A DNA stretch of 64,000 nucleotides from Burkholderiales bacterium (GTDB taxonomy: Bacteria > Pseudomonadota > Gammaproteobacteria > Burkholderiales > WYBJ01), in assembly GCA_022841915.1 (NCBI GenBank), contig JALHQN010000002.1, forward strand, positions 124,001 through 188,000, read 5' to 3'. Shown piece by piece: positions 7,700 through 19,046 of this stretch (its first letter is position 1; every line of letters begins with the position of its first letter). Below the pieces are notes generated by a model. That model ran no database searches and was not told the DNA's origin. It saw nothing but the letters and a program-made list of their open reading frames with translations. Both the position numbers and the translations under genes were made by a program.

Positions 7700-10600
7700 A
7701 TGCGCGCTGAAGCCTCAGGTCGCTCAATAACGATCACGTATGGGCGTCTGCGATGCTGTGTTCGCCTCGTAATGTTCATGGCAACTGCGGCAGCATCGTC
7801 GCAACATGCGTTTTCGGCCTGCGGCACCACCGGCTCCTCCTACGATGTGTCGTCGAGTGCGCAGTTGATCGCCGCGATCGATTGCGCGAACAGCCTGACC
7901 CCGTCCCCGACATCGGTGGCCACGATCAACTTCAAGAACGACATTGCGCTCAGCCGTGGTAGCTGGGCAGGTGCGCTCGGCCTGCCGCCGGTGCTCAACA
8001 GCATCACCATCAACGGCAATGGTCATCGCATCGACGGTGGAGGTGGCGGAACGGCCGGCACCCGCGTCTTCTTCATCGGTGTCGACAACGCGACGGTGAA
8101 CGCCCCGCCGCCCGGCGCGGTGCTACCGGCCGGTCGGACGACACTGCCACGTTTAACAGTCACCATCAGCAATCTCTCGATCAACAATGGCCTTGCGCAG
8201 GGCGGCAGTGGCAGCGGCGGAGGCATGGGCGCGGGCGGGGCCCTCTTCATCAATCAGAACGCCGATGTCCGTCTCGCGAACGTGCGCCTGGTCGGCAACA
8301 GGGCCATAGGTGGGCGAGGGGGCGATTCCTTCGGCGGCGGCGGGCTCGGCGGAAGCGGTGGTGCGCAAGGTTCGGGCGGCGGTGGTATCGGCGGCACCAG
8401 CAACATCACCGGCGATGGGTACCTCAGTGGCGGGGGTGGTCTTGGCGGTGATGGTGGCTACGGTCGGTGCGACGGCCAGGCTTGCGGGCTGGGCGGCGGC
8501 GGCGGCGGATATTCCGGCGATGGCGGGCGCAGTCCGGGCCAACCGGGGCAGGGGGGCTCCGTCATTGTGTGGGGCATGACGAGCGGCGGCGGAAGCGGCT
8601 TACTAAATAGCGGGCAAGTCGGCGGTGGAGGCGGCATCAATGGCGGCGGCGGCGGTGGTGGGGCTTTTGTCGGCTCGAGCGGCGGGGGCGGTTTCGGTGG
8701 CGGCAACGCTTTGCCCACTGGCAGTCCGAATGGCGGGGGTGTCGCCGGAGCCGGCGGCTTCGGCGGTGGAGGCGGCTTCGGCGGCAGCGGCGGCCTAGGA
8801 GGTGATGGCGGCTTCGGCGGCGGCGGGGGCGGTTACGAGGCGAGAGGCGGATTTGGCGGCGGTGGCGGCTGGTTTGGTGGAGACGGCGGTTTTGGCGGTG
8901 GCGGCGGCGTTGGCGGCACTGACGGCAATGGCGGCTTCGGCGGCGGTGGGGGGTGGCTCACGGGTGTCGGGGGATTCGGCGCAGGCAGCGGTGGCGGCGC
9001 GGGTGCCGGATTCGGGGGCGCGGTGTTCGTGGTCGACGGCGGCACGCTGTCGATCGAGACTGGACACCTTGTCGGCGGCAGTGCTGCCGCTGGAGTCGGC
9101 GGGACCCTTTACAACCTGCCGACGCAAGGCTATGCCGCGGGAAGCGGATTGTTCCTTCAAGGGCGCGGCAATCTCGTACTCAATCCCGCTCGCGGCGAAA
9201 CGCTGGCGATCGGCGATTCGATCGCCGATCAGGTCGGCTTCGTGAACGCTACAGGCTATCGGCCGCCAACCTCGGCTGAGAATAGCAACGTGATCGGCAA
9301 CCCGACATACACGGGCACCGAGAGTTGGGCCGTGTCGTTGATCGGTCCGGGTACCGTCCTGCTCTCCGGCAACAACATGTATTCGGGACCAACCGAGGTC
9401 CAAGCCGGCGCACTTTACGTCGACGGATCGATTACGTCCCCGACGAGCGTCGCCCTCGGCGCAACACTTGGAGGCACGGGGACTATCGTCGGCACGGTGA
9501 CGAACCGTGGCGTGCTGGCGCCCGGCAAGTTCGAATCGGTCGGAACGCTAACGATCCGGGGAAACCTGTCGCAGCGGCCCGGCGCGACGCTCCTCATACG
9601 CGCGAGTCCTGGACAATCGAGCCGCACCAACATCAGCGGAACTGCGACGCTGGCTGGCGCGCTCGTCGTCGCGCCGGTCCCCGGCCTATACGACGAGCGC
9701 ACGAGTTACACGATAGTCAGCGCAGACGACGGCGTAAGCGGGGGCTTCGACAGCATCACTGCCGATTCGCCGTTCGTGCAGGCAAGCGTGAGGATGAACG
9801 CCAGGGATGTTGCGTTGACGCTTGCGACACGCTTTGCTCATGGCGCTGTTAGTGCAAATCAGGCAGCGGCCGCGCGCGCGCTCGACAACATCCTCGGCGG
9901 CTCCAACCTCTCGCCCGACATGCAAGCAGCGCTCGCTAGGCTGACGGAGCTGAACGCGCTCGAAGCACGGAATGCGCTAACGAGCATCGCTGGCGCTTCA
10001 ATTCCCTACGTCTCGCGCATGTACCTTGCTTTCGCCGATGCCTTTGCCGGCACAATCATGAGTAGGCTTTCGGAGTCAACCGGTACAGCAGACATACCCA
10101 TCATCGGGAGCTCCGCCGCCTTGTCGAGACGATATGCGATGCTCGACCTGATGACGGATGCGTCAACGCGGTACGCGCATGCAGGGCTGCCTGACTCATC
10201 GGCCGGACCATTACCACCTGACCGCGGCCGCCGTGCGTGGGTGCGCGTATACGGTGGGAACAGCGATACCGACGGTGACATCAATGCTTTTGGCTATCGA
10301 ATTCGCAGCAGCGGCATCGCGTTCGGCGCGGACAATGCACCGACCCCCCACTCGCGGATCGGAGTCGGGGTAGGTTATGGTCATCAAAGCCTCCAAGTGG
10401 ACACCTCGGGTGATTCAGGCACCGTCGATGCGCTGTCGCTCGCCGCATACGGCCAATACAGTGGCGATAGATGGACGCTTAGGTGGAGCGGCGCCCTGAC
10501 GTGGAACGACAGCAATAGCACTCGAAACGTGCTCGGCACTATCTCGACTGCGAATTTCGTCGGTACTTCGCAAGCAGTTTATGCCGAAGCCGGTTATGCG

Positions 10601-11050
10601 CTGGACATCTGGAGCGTTCGAGTGCAGCCACTCGCTGCACTGAGCTACGTCCGAATCGCTAATCGAGGCTATCGCGAGACGGGTGCAGGTGCGTTCGATC
10701 TGACCGTTTCTCGAGACACGCGGTATTCATTCCGTTCGTATGTCGGTGCTAGTGCGCACCGAGAAATTCGAATCGGCGACGTCGGCGTAACCTTCGAGCC
10801 TCGGTTGCTCTGGACGCGCGAGCACGGCGACGCCGAGTCGGCACCTTTAAGTGTGCAGTTTGCCGGTGGCGGATCAGCGGGTGTTTTTCGGGTGCAAGGC
10901 AGCTCGATCGGCCGAAACGGTGCGCTGTTCGGGCTAGGTGTGGTAGGAAAGGTTCGCAAAGCGCTCACGGTTCGTGTTGATGCGACCGTCGAGCTTCGAG
11001 ATCGGCAAGAAAGCGCAGCGCTATTCGCAGCGCTTCGCCATCTTTGGTAG
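7700..11050 (+). CDS. Autotransporter (type Va) with Gly-rich passenger
   Basis: The frame is open from 7487, but the ATG at 7700 gives a fitting signal peptide (RLRCCVRLVMFMATAAASSQ then HAFSA), so a 1116-residue protein is preferred. Passenger: a beta-helix-like start (SAQLIAAIDCANS, TINFKNDIALS), then about residues 150-440 dominated by GGGG, GGGFGG and GGFGGGGG runs, then a pertactin-like spine (GPTEVQAGALYVDG, SVALGATLGGTGTIVGTVT, GVLAPGKFESVGTLTIRGNL). The C-terminal 270 residues, from RRAWVRVYGGNSDTDG, are the outer-membrane beta-barrel that ends in the expected aromatic (AALRHLW). Such proteins are exported by Sec and BAM and serve as adhesins or surface enzymes; no protease triad is evident. 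The Gly-rich block is strongly biased and may have expanded by slippage. Confidence 0.85.
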   Translation: MRAEASGRSITITYGRLRCCVRLVMFMATAAASSQHAFSACGTTGSSYDVSSSAQLIAAIDCANSLTPSPTSVATINFKNDIALSRGSWAGALGLPPVLNSITINGNGHRIDGGGGGTAGTRVFFIGVDNATVNAPPPGAVLPAGRTTLPRLTVTISNLSINNGLAQGGSGSGGGMGAGGALFINQNADVRLANVRLVGNRAIGGRGGDSFGGGGLGGSGGAQGSGGGGIGGTSNITGDGYLSGGGGLGGDGGYGRCDGQACGLGGGGGGYSGDGGRSPGQPGQGGSVIVWGMTSGGGSGLLNSGQVGGGGGINGGGGGGGAFVGSSGGGGFGGGNALPTGSPNGGGVAGAGGFGGGGGFGGSGGLGGDGGFGGGGGGYEARGGFGGGGGWFGGDGGFGGGGGVGGTDGNGGFGGGGGWLTGVGGFGAGSGGGAGAGFGGAVFVVDGGTLSIETGHLVGGSAAAGVGGTLYNLPTQGYAAGSGLFLQGRGNLVLNPARGETLAIGDSIADQVGFVNATGYRPPTSAENSNVIGNPTYTGTESWAVSLIGPGTVLLSGNNMYSGPTEVQAGALYVDGSITSPTSVALGATLGGTGTIVGTVTNRGVLAPGKFESVGTLTIRGNLSQRPGATLLIRASPGQSSRTNISGTATLAGALVVAPVPGLYDERTSYTIVSADDGVSGGFDSITADSPFVQASVRMNARDVALTLATRFAHGAVSANQAAAARALDNILGGSNLSPDMQAALARLTELNALEARNALTSIAGASIPYVSRMYLAFADAFAGTIMSRLSESTGTADIPIIGSSAALSRRYAMLDLMTDASTRYAHAGLPDSSAGPLPPDRGRRAWVRVYGGNSDTDGDINAFGYRIRSSGIAFGADNAPTPHSRIGVGVGYGHQSLQVDTSGDSGTVDALSLAAYGQYSGDRWTLRWSGALTWNDSNSTRNVLGTISTANFVGTSQAVYAEAGYALDIWSVRVQPLAALSYVRIANRGYRETGAGAFDLTVSRDTRYSFRSYVGASAHREIRIGDVGVTFEPRLLWTREHGDAESAPLSVQFAGGGSAGVFRVQGSSIGRNGALFGLGVVGKVRKALTVRVDATVELRDRQESAALFAALRHLW

Positions 11051-11353
11051 CAGGACGATGTCGAAGAAAATGCATGAAATGTGAATCCGATCCGCAGCTC
11101 AGGGCGGGACGGAATGCCCCCTCAGGGTGCGACTGCGCAGCTACGTCCTCATCTTCCGACATTGTCCCGTGCGTGCACACTCGTTGGCATTGGTACGGAG
11201 GGGTCTGGGGCTGACATTGTGAGGCGATCACTCGGCGCAAATGCCATGGCTACGGCGGATAAGCTACAGACTGCCGCCATTTACACACATATCGGTCAAC
11301 GACCGCTCCGGCCGATTAGCCGACGGTCACAATAGCACCGCAGCCCCCTCTTG
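11051..11353. other. Intergenic between autotransporter and integrase 3' ends
   Basis: 303 bp between convergent genes. No gene or clear intrinsic terminator recognised. Contains CGACATTGTCCC (11157-11168), the inverted partner of 7258-7269. Confidence 0.4.
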
Positions 11354-12568
11354 CTAGGCCGCGTTCTCCCGCAGGGTAATCACCTCCGCACTCGTTTTCA
11401 GCGCATCCAGATAGTCCGCCCATCGCTGCATCATGACGATGCGTTGACTGATGAACTTGGTGCGGTTGTACGCCCTGCCCAACGTATCCGGGACTGCGTG
11501 CGCAAGCTGGTGCTCGATGAGTTCCGGCGCAAAGCCCAACTCTTGGTGAAGAATGGTTCGAGCCATGGCGCGAAAGCCATGGCCGGTGATCTCGGTTTTC
11601 GTGTCGTAACCCATCCGGCGAAGCGCTGCATTGATTGCAGCCTCACTCATGGGCTTGTTGGGGTCTCGACCGGGAAAGACGTAGTCGCGGCCGCCGGTGA
11701 GTGGGTGAAGTTCGCGAAGTATCTCCACGCACTGCTTCGACAGCGGCACGACATGCTCGGTATTAGTCTTCGTGACCAGGTAGCGCCACTCGGCCCGTGT
11801 CAGATCGATCTCTTCCCATCGCGCTTTTCGAAGCTCCCCCGGTCGAACGAAGACGAGCGGGGCAAGCCGTAAGGCAGCCTTGACCACCAGCGTTCCGCGA
11901 AAAGCGTCCAGTGCCCTGAGCAGCTCAGCCACTTCCTTCGGCTCGGTAATCGATGCGAAGTGGATGTGCTTGGCTGGCGGCAGCGCCCCACGCAAGTCTC
12001 CGCTTGGATCCCGTTCGGCACGGCCGGTCGCTACGGCGTAACGAAGAATCTGGCCGCAGTTCTGGTGCACCCGGTGGGCGGTGTCCAGCGCGCCTCGGCC
12101 TTCCACGCGCCGAAGCACCTTGAGCAGCTCAGGCGCGGAGATATCCGCGATGGGCTGGCTTCCCAGCCAAGGAAATACGTCGTTCTCGAGCCGCTTGATG
12201 ATCTTGTCCGCGTGAGAGGCTGCCCACGACGGCGAGTGCTTGGCAAACCATTCCCGGGCAACGACCTCGAAGCTGTTCGCGGACCGTTCCGCCTTGGCAG
12301 CCTTTAGCACCTTGCGATGCACGCCGGGATCGATATCGTTGGCGAGCAATTCACGCGCTGCGTCCCTACGCTTGCGAGCGGCGGCCAGGGAGACCGCCGG
12401 GTATATGCCAACCGCCAGGCGCTTTTCTTTTCCGTCGTATCTGTACTTCAGTCGCCAAAGCTTCCCGCCACTCGGGGAAACTTCCAGATACAAGCCCCCG
12501 CCGTCGAACAGCCGTCTCGGCTTCGCGGCAGGCTTCGCCTTCTGGATCTCGATGTTGGTTAGGGGCAT
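11354..12568 (-). CDS. P4-type tyrosine site-specific integrase
   Basis: 404 residues from the ATG at 12568 (MPLTNIEIQKAKPAAKPRRL); a TTG at 12607 would add 13 residues and is less likely. Domains: an N-terminal arm-binding DUF4102 domain (LFDGGGLYLEVSPSGGKLWR, YRYDGKEKRLAVGIYPAVSL), a core-binding SAM-like domain, then the catalytic domain with the first Arg in VFVRPGELRKARWEEI, HGFRAMARTIL (His-x-x-Arg), HQLAHAVPDTLGRAYNRT (second His and the nucleophilic Tyr in AYNRT). All catalytic residues are present. It catalyses integration and excision at a tRNA 3' end. Its start lies about 165 bp from the CCA end of the tRNA-Ala gene and it reads away from it, the usual layout for an island inserted in a tRNA. 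It therefore marks the right end of the element. Confidence 0.93.
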   Translation of the reverse strand: MPLTNIEIQKAKPAAKPRRLFDGGGLYLEVSPSGGKLWRLKYRYDGKEKRLAVGIYPAVSLAAARKRRDAARELLANDIDPGVHRKVLKAAKAERSANSFEVVAREWFAKHSPSWAASHADKIIKRLENDVFPWLGSQPIADISAPELLKVLRRVEGRGALDTAHRVHQNCGQILRYAVATGRAERDPSGDLRGALPPAKHIHFASITEPKEVAELLRALDAFRGTLVVKAALRLAPLVFVRPGELRKARWEEIDLTRAEWRYLVTKTNTEHVVPLSKQCVEILRELHPLTGGRDYVFPGRDPNKPMSEAAINAALRRMGYDTKTEITGHGFRAMARTILHQELGFAPELIEHQLAHAVPDTLGRAYNRTKFISQRIVMMQRWADYLDALKTSAEVITLRENAA

Positions 12569-12569
12569 C

Positions 12570-12619
12570 TGGGGGCATTCCGTCCAGGAAACTACCGATG
12601 CCCCCAAATTATGCCCCCA
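12570..12619. promoter_or_regulatory. Three copies of ATGCCCCCA around the integrase start
   Basis: TGGGGGCAT lies at 12570-12578, and its reverse complement ATGCCCCCA at 12598-12606 and 12611-12619, with a partial copy at 12620-12626. Spaced 9-bp repeats in direct and inverted orientation between an integrase start and its attachment site are typical of integrase arm sites or of an excisionase/repressor operator. Which applies cannot be decided by eye. Confidence 0.5.
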
Positions 12620-12675
12620 ATGGGCATCGGCTTCAAACGGTAAGCGATGGAACTGTCCGGACGATTTTCAGAGGT

Positions 12676-12699
12676 AAATCCCCGCGTTCACAGGGATTT
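12676..12699. repeat. Hairpin between integrase and tRNA (AAATCCC/GGGATTT)
   Basis: AAATCCC at 12676-12682 pairs with GGGATTT at 12693-12699 across a 10-base loop, followed by a further T on the plus strand. On the minus strand it lies just 3' of the tRNA gene and may be its terminator, or part of the recombined attachment region. Confidence 0.4.
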
Positions 12700-12732
12700 T
12701 CGGACTTCGCTGGACTGCCTGGGATAAGGAAA

Positions 12733-12808
<76 letters not shown>

Positions 12809-12916
12809 ACGAAAGGAGCGAGATCATAACTCCGATCCACGCATGGGTAAACCTTCGCGAGAGGCTGCCGTACTGCGTGCTACCATCCCCGCAACATGCC
12901 CGAGGAGAGCATCCGC

Positions 12917-13726
12917 ATGACCGCAGCGACCGCCCAGCCGGCAGAGAACATGAGCATCAGCCCGCCCTTCGCCTACGGCGAAATCGTGCCGCTCAACAAG
13001 ACGCACCGCGTGCTCGTGCCTCAGCGCGGCAAGATCACCCCGGCTTTCCGCAACCTCAACGCCCTGCCGATCAGCCTGGTCGAATTCCCTCTGATCGCGC
13101 GCGATTACCCGATCGTGTTCGTCACCGCCGATGCCGGCAAGACCTACGCCGTCTTCGCGGTGCTGGGGCTGGAGGCTCAGAGCAACCTCTTCCTCATGTC
13201 CGACAACACCTGGGACCGCCGCGCCTACCTGCCGGCCTATGTGCGCCGCTACCCTTTCTGCATGGCCACCATCACCGTCGACGGCAAGATGCGCGACGAG
13301 CGTCTGGTCTGTGTGGAAAAGAAGGCGATCCGCGACAAGGGCGACCGCATGTTCGACGAGGCGGGCGCGCCGTTGCCGGAATGGGAGCAGCAGCAGAAGC
13401 TCCTGGTCGAATACGAAGCCGATCTGGTGCGCACCAACGAGATGGCCGCACACGTGGCGAGCTTGGGCGTGCTGGAGCCCTTCACGATGCAGGCTCGGCC
13501 CAATGAAGGTGCCCCGCTGGCGCTCTCGGGGATGGCCCGGGTCAACGAGCAGAAGCTCGCCGACCTGGACGCCGCCAAGCTCAAAGACCTGATGCAGCGC
13601 GGCTACCTGGGCCGCATCTTCGCCCACATGGCCTCGCTGGATAACTTCCAGCGCCTGCTCGATCGCCGCGCGAGCCTGGCCGCCCGGCAGAGCGCCGCCG
13701 CGTCCTCGCAGACGCGCTCCTCTTAA
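12917..13726 (+). CDS. SapC family protein
   Basis: 269 residues. The ATG at 12917 is chosen because GAGGAG lies nine bases upstream; an in-frame ATG at 12896 also exists. The pattern [39 protein letters not shown], then [13 protein letters not shown] and [13 protein letters not shown] is that of SapC (PF07277), first named from a Campylobacter fetus S-layer-associated locus. The molecular role of the family in proteobacteria is not settled. No signal peptide or membrane segment is seen, so it is cytoplasmic or secreted by another route. Its stop overlaps the convergent lgt stop in a shared TTAA. Confidence 0.85.
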   Translation: MTAATAQPAENMSISPPFAYGEIVPLNKTHRVLVPQRGKITPAFRNLNALPISLVEFPLIARDYPIVFVTADAGKTYAVFAVLGLEAQSNLFLMSDNTWDRRAYLPAYVRRYPFCMATITVDGKMRDERLVCVEKKAIRDKGDRMFDEAGAPLPEWEQQQKLLVEYEADLVRTNEMAAHVASLGVLEPFTMQARPNEGAPLALSGMARVNEQKLADLDAAKLKDLMQRGYLGRIFAHMASLDNFQRLLDRRASLAARQSAAASSQTRSS

Positions 13727-14541
13727 CCCTGCGCGTTTTTCGGCGCCGCGCCCGTGGCCGGCGCGGCCTGGCGCCTGCTCCACCACAGCAGCCAGGCGCC
13801 GATCACGATCATGGGCAGGCTCAGCCACTGCCCCATGGTGAAGCCCAGGGCGAGCAGCCCCAGGAAGCTGTCCGGTTCGCGGGTATATTCGACCACGAAG
13901 CGCGAGGCGCCGTAACCGATCAGGAACAGGGCGGAGACAGACCCCACCGCGCGCGGCTTCTTCGAATACCACCACAGCAGCACGAACAGCAGCACGCCCT
14001 CGAGCGCAAACTGGTAGAGCTGTGAGGGGTGGCGCGGCTCGCCATCCACCAAGGGAAACACCATCGCCCACGGCACATCGGCGGGGCGCCCCCACAACTC
14101 GGCATTGATGAAGTTGCCGAGCCGACCGGCAGCGAGCCCGGGCGGCACCAGCGGCGCGAGAAAATCCATCACCCCCAGCCAGCGCTTTCCCGACTTGCGC
14201 GCGAACAGCAGCATCGCGACGAGCACGCCGAGAAAGCCGCCGTGAAAGGCCATCCCGCCCTGCCAGACGGCAAAGATCTCCAGGGGATGCGCGAGGTAGT
14301 AGTCCGGCTTGTAGAAGAGAACGTAACCCAGCCGACCGCCGATGATCACACCGATGACGGCATAGAAGAGCACGTCGTCCATCTCGCGCGGCGCCCAGCC
14401 TCGCCAAGCGTCCAGGCGTGCGCGCCTGCGCCCGAGCCAGAGCGCGGCGACAAAGCCGATCAAGTACATTAGGCCGTACCAGCGGATACCGAAGGAACCG
14501 ATAGCGATGGCAATGGGATCGAACTGAGGATGAACGAGCAT
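13723..14541 (-). CDS. lgt: Prolipoprotein diacylglyceryl transferase
   Basis: 272 residues, the normal length. Transfers diacylglycerol from phosphatidylglycerol to the lipobox cysteine of prolipoproteins at the inner membrane. Seen: [16 protein letters not shown] at the N-terminus, HGGFLG (conserved His), the family signature [15 protein letters not shown] with the essential Arg/Asn/Glu, and [12 protein letters not shown], with seven hydrophobic spans. It is convergent with the SapC-like gene and divergent from ilvD. Substrates in this window include the LivK-like binding protein and PilP. Confidence 0.96.
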   Translation of the reverse strand: MLVHPQFDPIAIAIGSFGIRWYGLMYLIGFVAALWLGRRRARLDAWRGWAPREMDDVLFYAVIGVIIGGRLGYVLFYKPDYYLAHPLEIFAVWQGGMAFHGGFLGVLVAMLLFARKSGKRWLGVMDFLAPLVPPGLAAGRLGNFINAELWGRPADVPWAMVFPLVDGEPRHPSQLYQFALEGVLLFVLLWWYSKKPRAVGSVSALFLIGYGASRFVVEYTREPDSFLGLLALGFTMGQWLSLPMIVIGAWLLWWSRRQAAPATGAAPKNAQG

Positions 14542-14604
14542 TACGGGTGCAGTCGACGTTCGCTAGAATCGGCAGTTTAAGCCCAACGTCGAGGAAAATC
14601 GCTC

Positions 14605-16287
14605 ATGGCAGAGAATTGGCGCAGCCATATCATCACCGGCGGGGTTGCCCGCTCCCCCAACCGCGCCATGCTGCGCGCCGTCGGCTTCAAGGACGGCGAC
14701 TTCGTCAAGCCCATCGTCGGCGTGGCGAACGGGCATTCCACCATGAACCCCTGCAACGCCGGCATCCAGCCCTTGGTCGACCGCGCGATGGTCGCTCTGG
14801 AGGCCGCGGGCGCGAAGCCGCAGGTGTTCGGCGTGCCCACCGTGACCGATGGCATCGGCATGGGCACCGACGGCATGAAGTATTCGCTCGTCTCGCGCGA
14901 AGTGATCGCCGATGCGATCGAGACCTCGGTGAACGGCCAACTCATGGACGGCGTGCTCGTCTGCGGCGGCTGCGACAAGAACATGCCCGGCGGGATGATC
15001 GCCATGGCGCGCATGAACGTCCCCGGCATCTACGTCTACGCGGGCACGATCAGGCCCGGCAAGTGGAAGGGTCAGGATCTCACCATCGTCTCGGCGTTCG
15101 AAGCGGTCGGCGCCTACTCGGCCGGCAACATGGCCAAGGAAGACTACGAGGGCATCGAGCGCAATGCCTGCCCCTCGGTCGGCGCCTGTGGCGGGATGTT
15201 CACCGCCAACACGATGTCGTCCGCCTTCGAAGCGCTGGGCATGAGCCTCATGGGCTCCTCGCAGATGGCGTCGCCGGATCCGGAGAAGGCCGATTCGGCG
15301 GCGCAATCGGCAGCGGTGCTGGTCAACGCGATCCGCAAGGGCATACGGCCCCGCGACATCATCACCCGCAAGTCGATCGAGAATGCGGTCTCCCTCATCA
15401 TGGCCACGGGCGGATCGACCAACGCGGTGCTCCACTTCCTCGCCATCGCGCACGCCGCGGGCGTCAAATGGACCATCGACGATTTCGAGCGTGTGCGCTG
15501 CAAGGTGCCGGTGCTGTGCGACCTGAAGCCCTCGGGCCGCTTCGTCGCCACCGATTTCCATCGCGCGGGCGGTGTGCCGCAAGTGCTCAAGATGCTGCTC
15601 GCGCATGGCCTGCTCCATGGCGACTGCCTCACCATCACCGGACGCACGATGGCGCAGGAACTGCGATCGATCCCGAGCACGCCGCGCAAGGATCAAGAGG
15701 TGATCCGGCCGTGGAACAAGCCGATGTACGAGGAGGGGCACCTGGCCATTCTCAAGGGCAATCTCTCTCCGGAAGGCTGCGTGGCCAAGATCACGGGCCT
15801 GAAGAACCCGGTGATCACCGGTCCGGCCCGCGTCTTCGATTCCGAGAAAGCCTGCATGACCGCGATCATGGCCCGCAAGATCAAGGCCGGTGACGTGGTG
15901 GTGATTCGCTACGAAGGCCCGAAGGGTGGCCCAGGGATGCAGGAGATGTTAGCGCCCACTTCGGCATTGATCGGACAAGGCCTGGGTGAATCCGTCGGCC
16001 TGATTACCGACGGTCGTTTCTCGGGCGGCACCTGGGGCATGGTCGTGGGCCACGTCGCGCCGGAAGCGTACGAAGGCGGCCCGATCGCGCTGGTGAAGAG
16101 CGGCGACTCGATCACCATCGATGCGCATCAGCGGCTCATCCAGCTCAACGTGAGCGAAAAGGAACTCAAGGCCCGCCGCAAAGCCTGGAAGCAACCCAAG
16201 CCGCGCTTCACCCGCGGCGTGCTCGCGAAGTTCATCAAGCTCGTGTCCTCCGCGAGCAAAGGTGCCGTGACGGACGGGGACCTGTAG
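14605..16287 (+). CDS. ilvD: Dihydroxy-acid dehydratase
   Basis: 560 residues, full length for the short (ilvD1-type) form. Dehydrates 2,3-dihydroxy-isovalerate and -methylvalerate to the 2-keto acids in valine and isoleucine synthesis. Iron-sulfur cluster cysteines are visible in [25 protein letters not shown] and [17 protein letters not shown]; the C-terminal active-site region reads [20 protein letters not shown]. The start ATG follows GAGGAAAATCGCTC. It stands alone, divergent from lgt across 63 bp, which must hold both promoters. A GC-rich dyad at 16296-16313 lies downstream but lacks a T-run. Confidence 0.97.
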   Translation: MAENWRSHIITGGVARSPNRAMLRAVGFKDGDFVKPIVGVANGHSTMNPCNAGIQPLVDRAMVALEAAGAKPQVFGVPTVTDGIGMGTDGMKYSLVSREVIADAIETSVNGQLMDGVLVCGGCDKNMPGGMIAMARMNVPGIYVYAGTIRPGKWKGQDLTIVSAFEAVGAYSAGNMAKEDYEGIERNACPSVGACGGMFTANTMSSAFEALGMSLMGSSQMASPDPEKADSAAQSAAVLVNAIRKGIRPRDIITRKSIENAVSLIMATGGSTNAVLHFLAIAHAAGVKWTIDDFERVRCKVPVLCDLKPSGRFVATDFHRAGGVPQVLKMLLAHGLLHGDCLTITGRTMAQELRSIPSTPRKDQEVIRPWNKPMYEEGHLAILKGNLSPEGCVAKITGLKNPVITGPARVFDSEKACMTAIMARKIKAGDVVVIRYEGPKGGPGMQEMLAPTSALIGQGLGESVGLITDGRFSGGTWGMVVGHVAPEAYEGGPIALVKSGDSITIDAHQRLIQLNVSEKELKARRKAWKQPKPRFTRGVLAKFIKLVSSASKGAVTDGDL

Positions 16288-16436
16288 ACGACCCGCGGCC
16301 CGCCCGCGGGCCGTCGGCGCGGCAATAAGGGGAGAGGCCGTATCGCCGGCTGATTCCCCTCCGCCTTAAACCCGAGCAACTTACTCGGATTTATCCGGGG
16401 CGCGGCGGGTCTCACCATTTCTTCAGGGAAACGACC

Positions 16437-18473
<2,037 letters not shown>

Positions 18474-18524
18474 GGGTAGAATCCTTCCCATCACCGATCT
18501 CGACCTCTTCGACAAGGAGCACCC

Positions 18525-18851
18525 ATGAAACACGCACTACTCGCCGCATTGGCCGGCGCAGGCATCCTCGCCGCAGGCGGCGCGCAAGCTGCCGACGCAG
18601 CGGCCGTCGAGTCCATGCTCAAGAAGCACGCCTGCACCGCTTGCCATGCCATCGACAAGAAGGGAGTCGGCCCGGCCTACAAAGAAGTGGCAAGCAAGTA
18701 CCGCGGCCAGAAAGACGCGGAAGCCCAGCTCGTCGCGAAGGTCAAGGCGGGCGGCGCAGGTGTCTGGGGCAAGATACCGATGCCCCCGAACGCTGCCGTG
18801 AGCGATGCCGACATCAAGACGATGGTGCAGTACATCCTCTCGCTCAAGTAA
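18525..18851 (+). CDS. Monoheme class I cytochrome c (c551/c552 type)
   Basis: 108 residues with signal peptide MKHALLAALAGAGILAAGGA cleaved after AQA, leaving about 86 residues in the periplasm. Heme attachment motif CTACH (about residue 37), GVGPAYKEVASKY, and an axial Met in KIPMPPN, ending with the helix DADIKTMVQYILSLK: the standard c551/c552 layout. Small soluble electron carrier between the bc1 complex and terminal oxidases or nitrite reductase. An AAGGAG ribosome binding site precedes the ATG. Followed by a hairpin terminator at 18893. Confidence 0.92.
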   Translation: MKHALLAALAGAGILAAGGAQAADAAAVESMLKKHACTACHAIDKKGVGPAYKEVASKYRGQKDAEAQLVAKVKAGGAGVWGKIPMPPNAAVSDADIKTMVQYILSLK

Positions 18852-18892
18852 GCCGCGGGCCTCGACGGAGGCCTCGCTGCAACACGACCCAA

Positions 18893-18924
18893 CGAGCCGG
18901 CCTTTGCGCCGGCTCGTGTCGTTT
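18893..18924 (+). terminator. Intrinsic terminator after the cytochrome c gene
   Basis: CGAGCCGGC (18893-18901) pairs with GCCGGCTCG (18908-18916) across a 6-base loop, followed by TGTCGTTT. The T-run is short but the position, 41 bp after the stop, fits. Confidence 0.65.
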
Positions 18925-19046
18925 GGTGCGTCTCGTGCGCTATCGCCACAGCATCGGACGCACTCGTCGTTGTTGACGCGAGCAGCAGCCTGTTCGGATA
19001 ATCCGCCGCGTCGCACTCTTACAGCGACTGCCATTCAGAGGACATC

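Noticed and set aside
8200-9020. Possible repeat array or CRISPR in the GGC-rich block
   Set aside because: The repetition is codon-level glycine runs inside the autotransporter gene, with no constant repeat or unique spacers.
12824-14407. 527-codon open frame on the minus strand
   Set aside because: It runs antisense through the SapC-like gene and out of frame through lgt, with Arg/His/Gly-biased text and no domain; both real genes explain the DNA.
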